DNA of 64,000 nt from Microbaculum sp051390635 (GTDB lineage: Bacteria > Pseudomonadota > Alphaproteobacteria > Rhizobiales > Tepidamorphaceae), in the NCBI RefSeq assembly GCF_051390635.1, contig NZ_JBPODT010000002.1, positions 868,001 through 932,000 of the forward strand, in the 5' to 3' direction. The notes beneath the pieces were generated by a model, which did no database searches, had not been told where the DNA came from, and saw nothing but the letters and a program-made list of their open reading frames with translations. The translations under genes were made by a program, and so were the position numbers. This document shows, piece after piece, positions 16,285 through 24,516 of this stretch (position 1 is the stretch's first letter; each line of letters starts with the position of its first letter).

Positions 16285-17622
16285 TCAGTCCGAACCGTAG
16301 TCGTAGACCGTGCGTCCGGCAACGATGGTGCGCAGGACACGGCCCTGCATGCGCGCATCCTCGAACGGCGTGTTCTTCGAGCGCGACGACAGCGCGCCGG
16401 CATCGACGAGCCACGGTTCGTCCGGATCGAAGAACACGAGATCGGCCGGCCGCCCCTTTTCCAGGCTGCCGCCTTCCAGACCGAGGATGGCCGCCGGCCG
16501 TGTCGACATAGCGTCGATCAGGCGCATGAGCGGCACGTCGCCGGAGTGATGCAGGCGCAGGGCCGCCGACAGGAGCGTCTCCAGGCCGATCGCGCCGACC
16601 TCGGCTTCCGCGAACGGATGCCGCTTGGTCTCGACGTCGTGCGGATCGTGGCTGGAGACGATGACGTCGATCAGCCCTTCGGCCAGTGCCGCGACGAGCG
16701 CCATGCGGTCGTCCTCGGAGCGCAGCGGCGGCGACAGCCTGAAGAAGGTGCGGTAGGTGCCGATGTCGTTTTCGTTCAGAGCCAGATTGTTGATCGACAC
16801 GCCGGCGGTGACCTTGATGCCGCGGTCCTTGGCGCGGCGCAGCGTCGTCAGCGAGCGGCCGGCGGACAGCTGGGCGGCGTGATAGCGCCCGCCCGCGAGC
16901 CCGACGAGCTTGAGATCGCGCGACAGCATCACGGTCTCGGCCTCGACCGGAATGCCCTTCAGGCCGAGCCGGGTCGCCATCTCGCCCTCGTGCATGACCC
17001 CTTCGCCGACGAGATCGGGATCTTCGGGGTGATGGACGATGAGCGCGTCGAAATCGCCCGCGTAGGTCAGCGCCCGGCGCATCGTCTGGGCGTTGGTGAT
17101 CGCCCGACGCCCGTTGGTGAAAGCGACCGCACCGGCCGCCGACATCAGGCCGATCTCGGTCATCTCGTTGCCGGCGAGATCCCTGGTCAGCGCCCCCATC
17201 GGCAGCAGCCGGACGATAGCGGTATCCCGCGCCAGCCGCTGCACGTAGTCGACCATGGCGACGTCGTGGATCACCGGATTGGTGTCCGGCATGCAGATCA
17301 TCGTGGTGACGCCGCCGGCCGCCGCGGCCCGGCTCGCCGACGCGATCGTCTCGCGGTGCTCGAAGCCCGGTTCGCCGGTGAAGACCTGCATGTCGATGAG
17401 GCCGGGCGCCAGCACCTTGGCCCCGCCGTCGATCACCTCGGCGCCTTCGGGAAAGGAGTGGGCCTTCAGATGCGGTCCCACGTCGGCGACGCGGCCGCCG
17501 TCGATCAAAAGGCCGCCGATCTCGTCGCGACCGCTCGCCGGATCGATCAGCCGCACATCATGGAATCCGATCGGTCGGACCTTTTCCGGTTCGAAGCGCT
17601 CCGGCGACCCCCAGACTGGCAT
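16285..17622 (-). CDS. pyrC: dihydroorotase-like protein, probably non-catalytic PyrC
   Basis: 445-residue amidohydrolase-fold protein directly downstream of pyrB. The canonical metal-binding DxHxH is replaced by DMQVF (77-81), so both zinc-ligand His are lost, while the surrounding GLIDM and GEPG remain. The later SSHDPHD and EVGAIGLETLL regions are preserved. In other bacteria, PyrC-prime proteins of this type are inactive and stabilise aspartate transcarbamoylase, so I infer the same here; a second, active dihydroorotase should exist elsewhere in the genome. The ATG at 17622 is preceded by GAGGA six bases away; a GTG at 17634 overlapping the pyrB stop is an alternative start. Confidence 0.9.
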   Translation of the reverse strand: MPVWGSPERFEPEKVRPIGFHDVRLIDPASGRDEIGGLLIDGGRVADVGPHLKAHSFPEGAEVIDGGAKVLAPGLIDMQVFTGEPGFEHRETIASASRAAAAGGVTTMICMPDTNPVIHDVAMVDYVQRLARDTAIVRLLPMGALTRDLAGNEMTEIGLMSAAGAVAFTNGRRAITNAQTMRRALTYAGDFDALIVHHPEDPDLVGEGVMHEGEMATRLGLKGIPVEAETVMLSRDLKLVGLAGGRYHAAQLSAGRSLTTLRRAKDRGIKVTAGVSINNLALNENDIGTYRTFFRLSPPLRSEDDRMALVAALAEGLIDVIVSSHDPHDVETKRHPFAEAEVGAIGLETLLSAALRLHHSGDVPLMRLIDAMSTRPAAILGLEGGSLEKGRPADLVFFDPDEPWLVDAGALSSRSKNTPFEDARMQGRVLRTIVAGRTVYDYGSD

Positions 17623-17630
17623 CGGTTTCC

Positions 17631-18587
17631 TCACGCGTTCGGCAGGTTGCTGGCGAGCGCCTCGAGCACCGCCATGCGGACCGCAACGCCCATCTCGACC
17701 TGCTCGCGGATGACGCTCTGCGGGCCGTCGGCGACATCGCTGTCGATCTCGACGCCGCGGTTCATCGGCCCCGGGTGCATCACCAGCGCGTCCGGCCTGG
17801 CGAGCGTCAGCTTGGCGGCGTCGAGGCCGAAATAGTGGAAGTACTCGCGCACCGACGGCACGAAGGCGCCGCTCATGCGCTCGCGCTGGAGCCGCAGCAT
17901 CATCACGACGTCCGCGTCCCGGATCCCGGAGCGGATGTCGCGATGGACCTCGACGCCGATTCGATCGATCGCCGCCGGCAGCAGCGTCGACGGAGCGACA
18001 ACGCGCACCCGGGCGCCCATGGTGTTGAGAAGCAGGATGTTCGAGCGGGCGACCCGGCTGTGCAGGACGTCGCCGCAGATGGCCACGATCAGGCCCTGGA
18101 GCGCGCCCTTGTGACGCCGGATCGTCAGGGCGTCGAGCAGGGCCTGGGTCGGATGCTCGTGCGCACCGTCGCCCGCATTGACGACGGAGCATCCGACCTT
18201 CCGGGCCAGAAGCTCCACCGCGCCGGCGGCGTGATGGCGCACGACGATCAGGTCGGGATGCATGGCGTGCAACGTTACCGCCGTATCGAGCAGCGTTTCG
18301 CCCTTCTTAACCGAGGACGAGCCGACCGACATGTTCATGACGTCGGCGCCGAGCCGCTTGCCCGCGAGCTCGAACGAGCTCTGCGTCCGCGTGGAGGCTT
18401 CGAAGAACAGGTTGATCTGGGTGCGTCCGCGCAGCGTCGACAGCTTCTTTTCCACCTGCCGGTTGATATCGACGAAGCCGTCGGCGAGATCGAGCAGGCT
18501 GGAGATCTCGTCCGGCGAAAGCTGGTCGATGCCAAGCAGGTGGCGATGCGGGAACGCGATCGGACGGGGTTGGTGCGCTGTGGCCAT
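17631..18587 (-). CDS. pyrB: aspartate carbamoyltransferase catalytic subunit
   Basis: 318 residues. The carbamoyl-phosphate loop FFEASTRTQSSFE (about 61-73), the HPTQALLD motif and the C-terminal aspartate-binding MHPGPMNRG are intact. It condenses carbamoyl phosphate and aspartate in pyrimidine synthesis. No pyrI regulatory subunit is nearby, and the partner is the inactive dihydroorotase homologue encoded 8 bases downstream. The ATG at 18587 gives the family N-terminus. Confidence 0.96.
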   Translation of the reverse strand: MATAHQPRPIAFPHRHLLGIDQLSPDEISSLLDLADGFVDINRQVEKKLSTLRGRTQINLFFEASTRTQSSFELAGKRLGADVMNMSVGSSSVKKGETLLDTAVTLHAMHPDLIVVRHHAAGAVELLARKVGCSVVNAGDGAHEHPTQALLDALTIRRHKGALQGLIVAICGDVLHSRVARSNILLLNTMGARVRVVAPSTLLPAAIDRIGVEVHRDIRSGIRDADVVMMLRLQRERMSGAFVPSVREYFHYFGLDAAKLTLARPDALVMHPGPMNRGVEIDSDVADGPQSVIREQVEMGVAVRMAVLEALASNLPNA

Positions 18588-18597
18588 TAAAAGCGTC

Positions 18598-18626
18598 CCT
18601 ATAGGGGGAGTCCGGCGGTCCGGCAA
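18598..18626 (-). promoter_or_regulatory. candidate pyrB promoter with very short leader
   Basis: Minus strand: TTGCCG (18626-18621), 17-base spacer, TATAGG (18603-18598). The predicted start of transcription would be only about 4-5 bases before the pyrB ATG, which would leave the mRNA nearly leaderless and exclude the AGGGA that overlaps the -10. The match is moderate. Confidence 0.35.
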
Positions 18627-18675
18627 GCGCGATGCCGGTGGTTGCCCGCGCAATCCACGGTTTGATTTGCCGCGA

Positions 18676-19971
18676 TCAGGTCGGCCGGACCAATTCCGGA
18701 CTGGGCTCGCCGGTCCTGTCGTCGCCCGCGACCACCCGGTCGCGGCCGCTGCCCTTGGCCGCGTAGAGTCGCTTGTCGGCCCGGGACAGCAGGGACAGGA
18801 AGTCCATTCCGTCTTCCGGCGAATGCGCGGCGCCGATGCTCACCGTCAGCGGTTCGCGCAGGTCCGGAATATCCAGCTTGCCTGCAATCCGGTGCAGGCG
18901 CCGGGCGAGGTTGGACGCGTCCTCGCGCGCCCGACCGGCGGTGATCACGACGAATTCGTCGCCGCCGAAACGATAGATCCGGTCGACATCGCGCAGGTCG
19001 CGCGTCAGCAACTCGGCCAGGCCGCGCAGCGCGGCATCGCCGACCAGGTGACCCGAGTCGTCGTTGAGCTGCTTGAAGTTGTCGATGTCGATGATCAGGA
19101 CGCTGGCGATATCGCCGCTGGCGATTATGCGGGCCGTGCACTGCTCGGCCTCGGCCTCCATGCGGCTGCGGTCGGCGATTCCGGTCAGGCCGTCGCGTCC
19201 ACTGCGTTCGAGCAGGTTCTCATAGCGTTCGCGGTAGGTCAGCGCGTCGAAGACGTCGGCGAGGCGGGGATGGGCGAGGCCGTCGAACATGCGCCGCTCG
19301 AAATGGCGCAGATAGATGCCGGCAAGCACCGCATAGGCCACGGCCGCGATCGACTTGGCGATCAGCCCGCCATACAGGATTTCGACCGGGATGCCGGCGA
19401 CCGCATGCAGCACCGGCCAGAACGCGACCTGGTCGAAGGCGAGGACGGCGACGCCGCTGATCGCGATGCGCAGCGTCATGTGCGGGCCGAGCCAGCGGCC
19501 GACCTGCTCGTAGATCAGGATGATCAGGATCCCGTCGATCAGCAGCAGGACCGTGCCCCAGATCATCAACAGGCCCATCTGGTCCATGAACGGGAAGTCC
19601 GGCGACTGACCCGCGCTGGGCAGCACCGTGTTCGCGCCGAGGATCGCGACGAGGCCGATCGTCAGGATGTTCCCCGCGAACAGGCCGTAGATCGGCTGTC
19701 GCACGGCGATGGCGTCCTCGCGGATATAGACCAGCAGGAGCAGGATGATCTTGCCGGGAAACAGGATCGTCGACCCGGGCGAGACGATGATGCCGAACGG
19801 CACGGCCACGTAGAAGGTGGCGGCGAGATAGGTTTCGAGGAAATGCATCGCGCCGAGCGCGCAGAAGAAGATGCCGATGCCGTAGCGGTGCCGAAGCCCG
19901 AACAGCATTGCAAGGACCGAGAAGTACAGAACGAGCTGACAGCCAAGCAGCCCGAGATCCCACAATCCCAC
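18676..19971 (-). CDS. membrane diguanylate cyclase (GGDEF)
   Basis: 431 residues. The first 240 hold about seven hydrophobic segments forming a membrane sensor domain I cannot name with confidence; the rest is a GGDEF domain with an intact active site (RFGGDEFVV) and an I-site RDVD five residues before it. It should make c-di-GMP with product inhibition. There is no EAL domain. It is the second cyclase in the window after PleD, and lies 88 bases upstream of pyrB on the same strand. An imperfect inverted repeat lies just before its start. Confidence 0.92.
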   Translation of the reverse strand: MGLWDLGLLGCQLVLYFSVLAMLFGLRHRYGIGIFFCALGAMHFLETYLAATFYVAVPFGIIVSPGSTILFPGKIILLLLVYIREDAIAVRQPIYGLFAGNILTIGLVAILGANTVLPSAGQSPDFPFMDQMGLLMIWGTVLLLIDGILIILIYEQVGRWLGPHMTLRIAISGVAVLAFDQVAFWPVLHAVAGIPVEILYGGLIAKSIAAVAYAVLAGIYLRHFERRMFDGLAHPRLADVFDALTYRERYENLLERSGRDGLTGIADRSRMEAEAEQCTARIIASGDIASVLIIDIDNFKQLNDDSGHLVGDAALRGLAELLTRDLRDVDRIYRFGGDEFVVITAGRAREDASNLARRLHRIAGKLDIPDLREPLTVSIGAAHSPEDGMDFLSLLSRADKRLYAAKGSGRDRVVAGDDRTGEPSPELVRPT

Positions 19972-20012
19972 GGGGCCTCCCCGGAAAAGGCGAGTGCACG
20001 AAGAAAATCAGT

Positions 20013-20032
20013 GTGTCAGAATCATCCGACAC
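20013..20032 (-). promoter_or_regulatory. inverted repeat upstream of the diguanylate cyclase gene
   Basis: GTGTCAGA-ATCA-TCCGACAC: 8-base arms matching at 7 of 8 positions, centred about 50 bases before the cyclase ATG, where an operator would be expected. It also contains one GANTC site. No regulator is identified. Confidence 0.35.
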
Positions 20033-20121
20033 CACGATCGACAAGGTCGAACGTCTGAATAAGCGAGTGCCTGACGCTTGGGGAGTCCCGCTTTTGATTA
20101 AACAATAGGCAGATCTAGACC

Positions 20122-21054
20122 TCAGGAAAGCGCCATCAGCGCCAGCCACAGGGGGAGGGTGATCGCCGCCGCCATCGTCTGCAAGGTGATGATCTCGGCC
20201 ATCAGCTTGGCGTTGCCCCCCATCTGGCGCGCCAGCAGATACCCGTTCGACGCCGTCGGCACCGCCAGGGCGACCACCGCGGTGCCGAGCGCGGTGCCGG
20301 TGAGCCCGAACAACGATGCATAGACGAGCCCGATAGCCGGCATCACGATCAGCCTCAGGCCGGTCCCGACGAGATGGGCGGGGCCCGGGCGGCGCAGCGA
20401 CGACAGATCGAGACCGAGGCCGACGGCGACCAGCGCCACGGCCAGGCCGGCGCGCCCGAAAATGTCGAGGGTCGCCGCGATCGGCCCGGGGATTGAGAGG
20501 CCGGCAATGCTCAGCGTCAGGCCGACGACGCAGGCGATGATCAGCGGGTTCTTCGCGATTTCCCGGAGCAGGATCCGCGCCGGCGGGCGCGTCGTCCCGC
20601 CGTGATGCGCCAGAACGACGACGGATATCAGGTTGAGGATCGGCACCATGGCGACGATCGCCACCGCGACCAGCGTGAGCCCCTCCTTGCCGAACAGGCT
20701 TCCCGAAAGCGCCAGCGCGATGAACGTGTTCCACCGGGCCGCGCCCTGGAACACCGAGGTGAAGGCGGGACCGTCCACGCGGAACCGGTTCTTGAGAACC
20801 GGATAGAGGGCGAGGCACAGCGCCGTCATCGTCAGGACCGAGAGCAGTAGCGTCGCGCCCAGCGCCTGCCAGGGCAGGGCGCCGTAGTCGGCACCGGCCA
20901 GCGTCAGCACGATCAGGCAGGGAAACAGCACGTAGTAGGCGAGCCGCTCGATGCCAGCCCGGCCGGCATCGTCGATGATGCCGAAACGATGGATTGCCCA
21001 GCCCGTCGCGATGACGATGAGGACGGGCAGAATACTGTACAGGGCTGCATGCAT
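20122..21054 (-). CDS. AEC family transporter
   Basis: 310 residues with about ten hydrophobic segments in two five-helix halves, the auxin-efflux-carrier (membrane transport protein) fold. Polar breaks typical of the family are visible, such as AARWNTFIAL in the first half and PTASNGYLLARQMGG in the second. Family members move organic anions such as malonate or malate, or hydrophobic solutes; the substrate here is unknown. It ends 150 bases upstream of the cyclase gene and begins 7 bases after the ruvX stop, so co-transcription with ruvX is likely. Confidence 0.9.
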   Translation of the reverse strand: MHAALYSILPVLIVIATGWAIHRFGIIDDAGRAGIERLAYYVLFPCLIVLTLAGADYGALPWQALGATLLLSVLTMTALCLALYPVLKNRFRVDGPAFTSVFQGAARWNTFIALALSGSLFGKEGLTLVAVAIVAMVPILNLISVVVLAHHGGTTRPPARILLREIAKNPLIIACVVGLTLSIAGLSIPGPIAATLDIFGRAGLAVALVAVGLGLDLSSLRRPGPAHLVGTGLRLIVMPAIGLVYASLFGLTGTALGTAVVALAVPTASNGYLLARQMGGNAKLMAEIITLQTMAAAITLPLWLALMALS

Positions 21055-21061
21055 GGCGGGC

Positions 21062-21535
21062 CTAGCTAAGAGAGGAGAGGCGGTCGAGTGCCCCCTGCAG
21101 GATGTAGGCGGCGGCGACCTTGTCGACGATCTCGGCGCGCTTCTTGCGGCTCGTGTCCGCCTCGATCATCACTCGCGTGACCGCAACCGTCGACAGGCGT
21201 TCGTCCCACAACAGGATCGGCAGCTCGACGACACCGGTCAGGTTACGGGCGAAGGCGCGCGCCGCCTGCGCCTTCGGTCCGGCGGTGCCGTCCATGTTGA
21301 GCGGCAGGCCGATGACGATGCCGGCGACCTTGTTGTCGGCGCACAGCTTGGCGATTGCCGGGCCGTTTTCCTTGAATTTCGCCTTCTTCAGTCCGAGCAG
21401 CGGCGAGGCGATCCGCCATCCGGCGTCGCAGATGGCGATGCCGATCGTCCTTTCGCCGGGATCGATGCCCAGCAGCGCCCCCCGCGTTGGCATGGCGGCG
21501 GCGAAGTCCTCGGCGTTTTCGGTGGGCGCGGTCAT
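21062..21535 (-). CDS. ruvX: YqgF/RuvX family putative Holliday junction resolvase / pre-16S rRNA nuclease
   Basis: 157 residues with the RNase-H-like core: GIDPGERTIGIA carries the first catalytic Asp, IVIGLPLNMDG the second motif, and WDERLSTVAV the Glu-containing motif. The C-terminal Asp is in the segment EIVDKVAAAYIL. In E. coli the homologue YqgF matures the 5' end of 16S rRNA. The first 15 residues are an extension. It is divergent from the UPF0173 hydrolase. Confidence 0.93.
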   Translation of the reverse strand: MTAPTENAEDFAAAMPTRGALLGIDPGERTIGIAICDAGWRIASPLLGLKKAKFKENGPAIAKLCADNKVAGIVIGLPLNMDGTAGPKAQAARAFARNLTGVVELPILLWDERLSTVAVTRVMIEADTSRKKRAEIVDKVAAAYILQGALDRLSSLS

Positions 21536-21653
21536 GGGCGCCTCCTAGCAGATACCGCGGCGCCTGGCAGCGGTTGTTGGCGGGATATGGCCGTGTATAA
21601 CCTCAAGATGAGGAAAGCGCGGCGTCGCGGCCGCCAATACGGAGGCGATTTCC

Positions 21654-22355
21654 ATGAAGGTAACCTGGTTCGGCCACTCGGCCTTCCGTGTCGAGACTGG
21701 CAACGCGGTCATCATGATCGACCCGTTCCTTAGCGGCAATCCGACCTGGGACGGCTCTGTGGAGGACGCGAGCAACGGCGCCACCCACGTGGTGCTCACA
21801 CACGGTCACAGCGATCACATCGGCGATACCGTCGATATCTGCAAGGCGACGGGCGCGGTGCTGATCGCCAATTTCGAGATTTGCATGTATCTGGCGGCCA
21901 AGGGCGTCGAGAATTTCAGCCCCGGCAACCATGGCGGCACGCAGTCCTTCGACGATTTCGACGTCTCCTTCGTGCAGGCTTGGCATTCCTCCTCGGAGAT
22001 CGAGGATGGCGGCAGGCCGCTCTACCTCGGCAATCCGGCCGGCGTCGTCGTTGCCTCGAAGGTGGAGCAGGGCAAGGTCCTCTACCACATGGGCGACACG
22101 GACATCTTCTCCGACATGGGCCTGATCAACGAGATCTACGGACCGACCGTCGGCATCGTTCCGATCGGCGACCGCTTCACCATGGGCGCGAAGCTCGCCG
22201 CGATGGCCTGCCGGAAGTTCTTCGGGTTCGACACGATCATCCCCTGCCACTACGGCACCTTCCCGATCATCGACCAGACGGCCGACAAGTTTGTCGCCGA
22301 GGCGGCGGGGCTGAACGTGGTGGTGCCGGATCGGGGCATCGCCGTCGACCTATAG
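21654..22355 (+). CDS. UPF0173 metal-dependent hydrolase (metallo-beta-lactamase fold)
   Basis: 233 residues, the family's usual length. The metal-binding THGHSDHIG motif (His50, 52, Asp54, His55) is present, followed by a later His in VQAWHSSS, Asp in HMGDTDIF and His in IIPCHYGTF. It is a soluble hydrolase, possibly RNase Z- or UlaG-like; the substrate is unknown. The ATG follows GGAGGCG by six bases. It lies upstream of gatCA, a common neighbourhood in Hyphomicrobiales. Confidence 0.92.
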   Translation: MKVTWFGHSAFRVETGNAVIMIDPFLSGNPTWDGSVEDASNGATHVVLTHGHSDHIGDTVDICKATGAVLIANFEICMYLAAKGVENFSPGNHGGTQSFDDFDVSFVQAWHSSSEIEDGGRPLYLGNPAGVVVASKVEQGKVLYHMGDTDIFSDMGLINEIYGPTVGIVPIGDRFTMGAKLAAMACRKFFGFDTIIPCHYGTFPIIDQTADKFVAEAAGLNVVVPDRGIAVDL

Positions 22356-22395
22356 GTCCGGGGATCGGCCCGCGCCCCGTGTGCAAGGCGTCGGG

Positions 22396-22425
22396 TTGCC
22401 GGGCCGCCCGCGCCGGTGATATAGC
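22396..22425 (+). promoter_or_regulatory. candidate gatCA promoter
   Basis: TTGCCG (22396-22401), 18-base spacer, TATAGC (22420-22425), about 42 bases before the gatC ATG. The form matches alphaproteobacterial housekeeping promoters but is not strong. Confidence 0.4.
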
Positions 22426-22466
22426 CGGCGCGACCTTTCTCCTGTTTGTCCATCGGAAGCTGTCCC

Positions 22467-22754
22467 ATGTCGGTCGACATCGACACCGTGAAGCGCATCG
22501 CGCGACTGGCCCGCATCGCCGTGAGCGAGGAGGAGGCCCAGGGCCTCCAGGGCGAGCTCAACTCGATCCTCGGCTGGGTGGAGCAACTGGGCGAGCTCGA
22601 CGTCGACGATGTCGAGCCGATGACCTCCGTCGTCCAGGTTGCGATGAAGAAGCGCGAGGACGCGGTGACCGACGGCGGCATCGCCGCGGACATCGTCGCA
22701 AACGCGCCGGAAACCGAGGACAACTATTTCGTCGTGCCCAAGGTCGTCGAGTAG
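22467..22754 (+). CDS. gatC: Asp-tRNA(Asn)/Glu-tRNA(Gln) amidotransferase subunit C
   Basis: 95 residues, the typical length. The family pattern DTVKRIARLARI, then LNSILGWVEQLGELDVDDVEPM and a C-terminal NYFVVPKVVE is clear. GatC wraps GatA and GatB and stabilises the transamidosome that corrects mischarged tRNAs. The ATG at 22467 is used because the seven upstream codons are not family-like. gatA follows after 58 bases; gatB is not in the window. Confidence 0.96.
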   Translation: MSVDIDTVKRIARLARIAVSEEEAQGLQGELNSILGWVEQLGELDVDDVEPMTSVVQVAMKKREDAVTDGGIAADIVANAPETEDNYFVVPKVVE

Positions 22755-22812
22755 GACGCCTGCGGGGCTTCTTGAAGAACACCGCTGAACCGCTGACCAC
22801 GCACTGACGACC

Positions 22813-24291
22813 ATGACCGATCTCACCGAACTGACTATTGCCGAAGCCCGTGACGGCCTGAAGGCGAAGACATTCTCCGCCGTCGAGCTGACCGACGCCT
22901 ATCTGAAGGCGATGGAGGCGGCGCGCGGCCTGAACGCCTATGTCGCCGAGACCCCTGAGATGGCGCGCGAGATGGCGGCCGGTTCCGACGCCCGCATTGC
23001 CACGGGCGAGGCGCGGCCGCTGGAAGGCATTCCGCTGGGCATCAAGGACCTGTTCTGCACCGAGGGCGTGCACAGCCAGGCCGGCAGCCACGTGCTCGAC
23101 GGCTTCAAGCCGCACTACGAATCGACCGTCACCGCCAACCTTTGGGCCGATGGCGCGGTCATGCTCGGCAAGCTCAACATGGACGAGTTCGCCATGGGCT
23201 CGTCCAACGAGACCTCCTACTACGGCCCAGTGATCAGCCCGTGGCGGTCGAATGCCAACAACGCCGATCTGGTGCCCGGCGGCTCGTCCGGCGGCTCGGC
23301 CGCGGCCGTCGCCGCGCGGCTCTGCGCCGGCGCCACGGCCACCGATACCGGCGGCTCGATCCGTCAGCCGGCCGCCTTCACCGGCACGGTCGGCATCAAG
23401 CCGACCTACGGACGCTGCTCGCGCTGGGGGACGGTCGCCTTTGCGTCCTCGCTGGACCAGGCCGGACCGCTCGCCCGCGATGTCCGCGACGCGGCAATCA
23501 TGCTGAAGTCGATGGCCTCGGTCGATCCGAAGGACACCACGTCCGTCGATATCGAGGTGCCGGACTACGAGGCGGCGATCGGCAAGTCGGTCAAGGGCAT
23601 GCGCATCGGCATCCCGAAGGAGTACCGAATCGACGGCATGCCCGCCGAGATCGAGGAGATGTGGCAGAAGGGCGCCGCCTGGCTGAAGGACGCCGGTGCC
23701 GAGCTCGTCGATATCTCGCTGCCGCACACGAAGTACGCGCTGCCGGCCTATTACATCGTGGCGCCGGCCGAGGCCTCGTCCAATCTCGCCCGATACGACG
23801 GCGTGCGCTACGGCCTGCGCGTCGAGGGCGAGGACGTTATCGACATGTACGAGAAGTCCCGGTCCGCGGGCTTCGGCGCCGAGGTGAAGCGCCGTGTGCT
23901 GATCGGCACATACGTGCTGTCGGCGGGCTACTACGACGCCTATTACCTGCGTGCTCAGAAGGTCCGCACCCTCATCAAGCGCGATTTCGAGACCGTCTTT
24001 GCCGAGGGAATCGACACGATCCTGACGCCGGCAACGCCGTCCGCCGCCTTCGGCGTCGCGGCGATGTCGACGGCCTCGCCGATCGAGATGTACCTGAACG
24101 ATGTGTTCACCGTGACGGTCAACATGGCCGGCCTGCCGGGCATTGCCGTTCCCTCCGGCCTCAATGCCGAAGGGTTGCCGCTGGGGCTGCAGCTGATCGG
24201 TCGTCCCTTCGACGAATCGACCCTGTTTCAGGCCGCCAAGGTCATCGAGGATGCCGCCGGCTCGTTCGCGCCGAAGCGCTGGTGGGCCTGA
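22813..24291 (+). CDS. gatA: Asp-tRNA(Asn)/Glu-tRNA(Gln) amidotransferase subunit A
   Basis: 492-residue amidase-signature enzyme that releases ammonia from glutamine or asparagine for tRNA transamidation. The catalytic triad is visible: Lys in IPLGIKDLFCTEG (about 78), the cis-Ser in GGSSGGSAAA and the nucleophile Ser in TDTGGSIRQPA. The start agrees with the family (MTDLTELTIAEARDGL). It ends 225 bases before the YfgM-like gene. Confidence 0.97.
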   Translation: MTDLTELTIAEARDGLKAKTFSAVELTDAYLKAMEAARGLNAYVAETPEMAREMAAGSDARIATGEARPLEGIPLGIKDLFCTEGVHSQAGSHVLDGFKPHYESTVTANLWADGAVMLGKLNMDEFAMGSSNETSYYGPVISPWRSNANNADLVPGGSSGGSAAAVAARLCAGATATDTGGSIRQPAAFTGTVGIKPTYGRCSRWGTVAFASSLDQAGPLARDVRDAAIMLKSMASVDPKDTTSVDIEVPDYEAAIGKSVKGMRIGIPKEYRIDGMPAEIEEMWQKGAAWLKDAGAELVDISLPHTKYALPAYYIVAPAEASSNLARYDGVRYGLRVEGEDVIDMYEKSRSAGFGAEVKRRVLIGTYVLSAGYYDAYYLRAQKVRTLIKRDFETVFAEGIDTILTPATPSAAFGVAAMSTASPIEMYLNDVFTVTVNMAGLPGIAVPSGLNAEGLPLGLQLIGRPFDESTLFQAAKVIEDAAGSFAPKRWWA

Positions 24292-24516
24292 GTTCCGGAC
24301 CGCTCACGCGGTTTGTCGGGGCGGGACGCCGAGCACTCTGCGTCCGGTTAGCCTTGATATCGGCTCAATGAGCGCTTAATCACGGGCGCCGAACGGTGGT
24401 TTGCGTGTTTGTTTGCGCCGAAGAGCGCAGACGGGCAGGCGGCGCCGAATTTTTGTCGGCCCGGACGGGCCCGCCGATTGTACGGCGTCGAGAAAAGAAA
24501 GCGCGGGCGGATCTGA

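Noticed and set aside
16285..17622. pyrC as a pseudogene because the HxH motif is lost
   Set aside because: The frame is intact over 445 codons and otherwise well conserved, and inactive PyrC partners are known, so loss of catalysis is more likely than decay.
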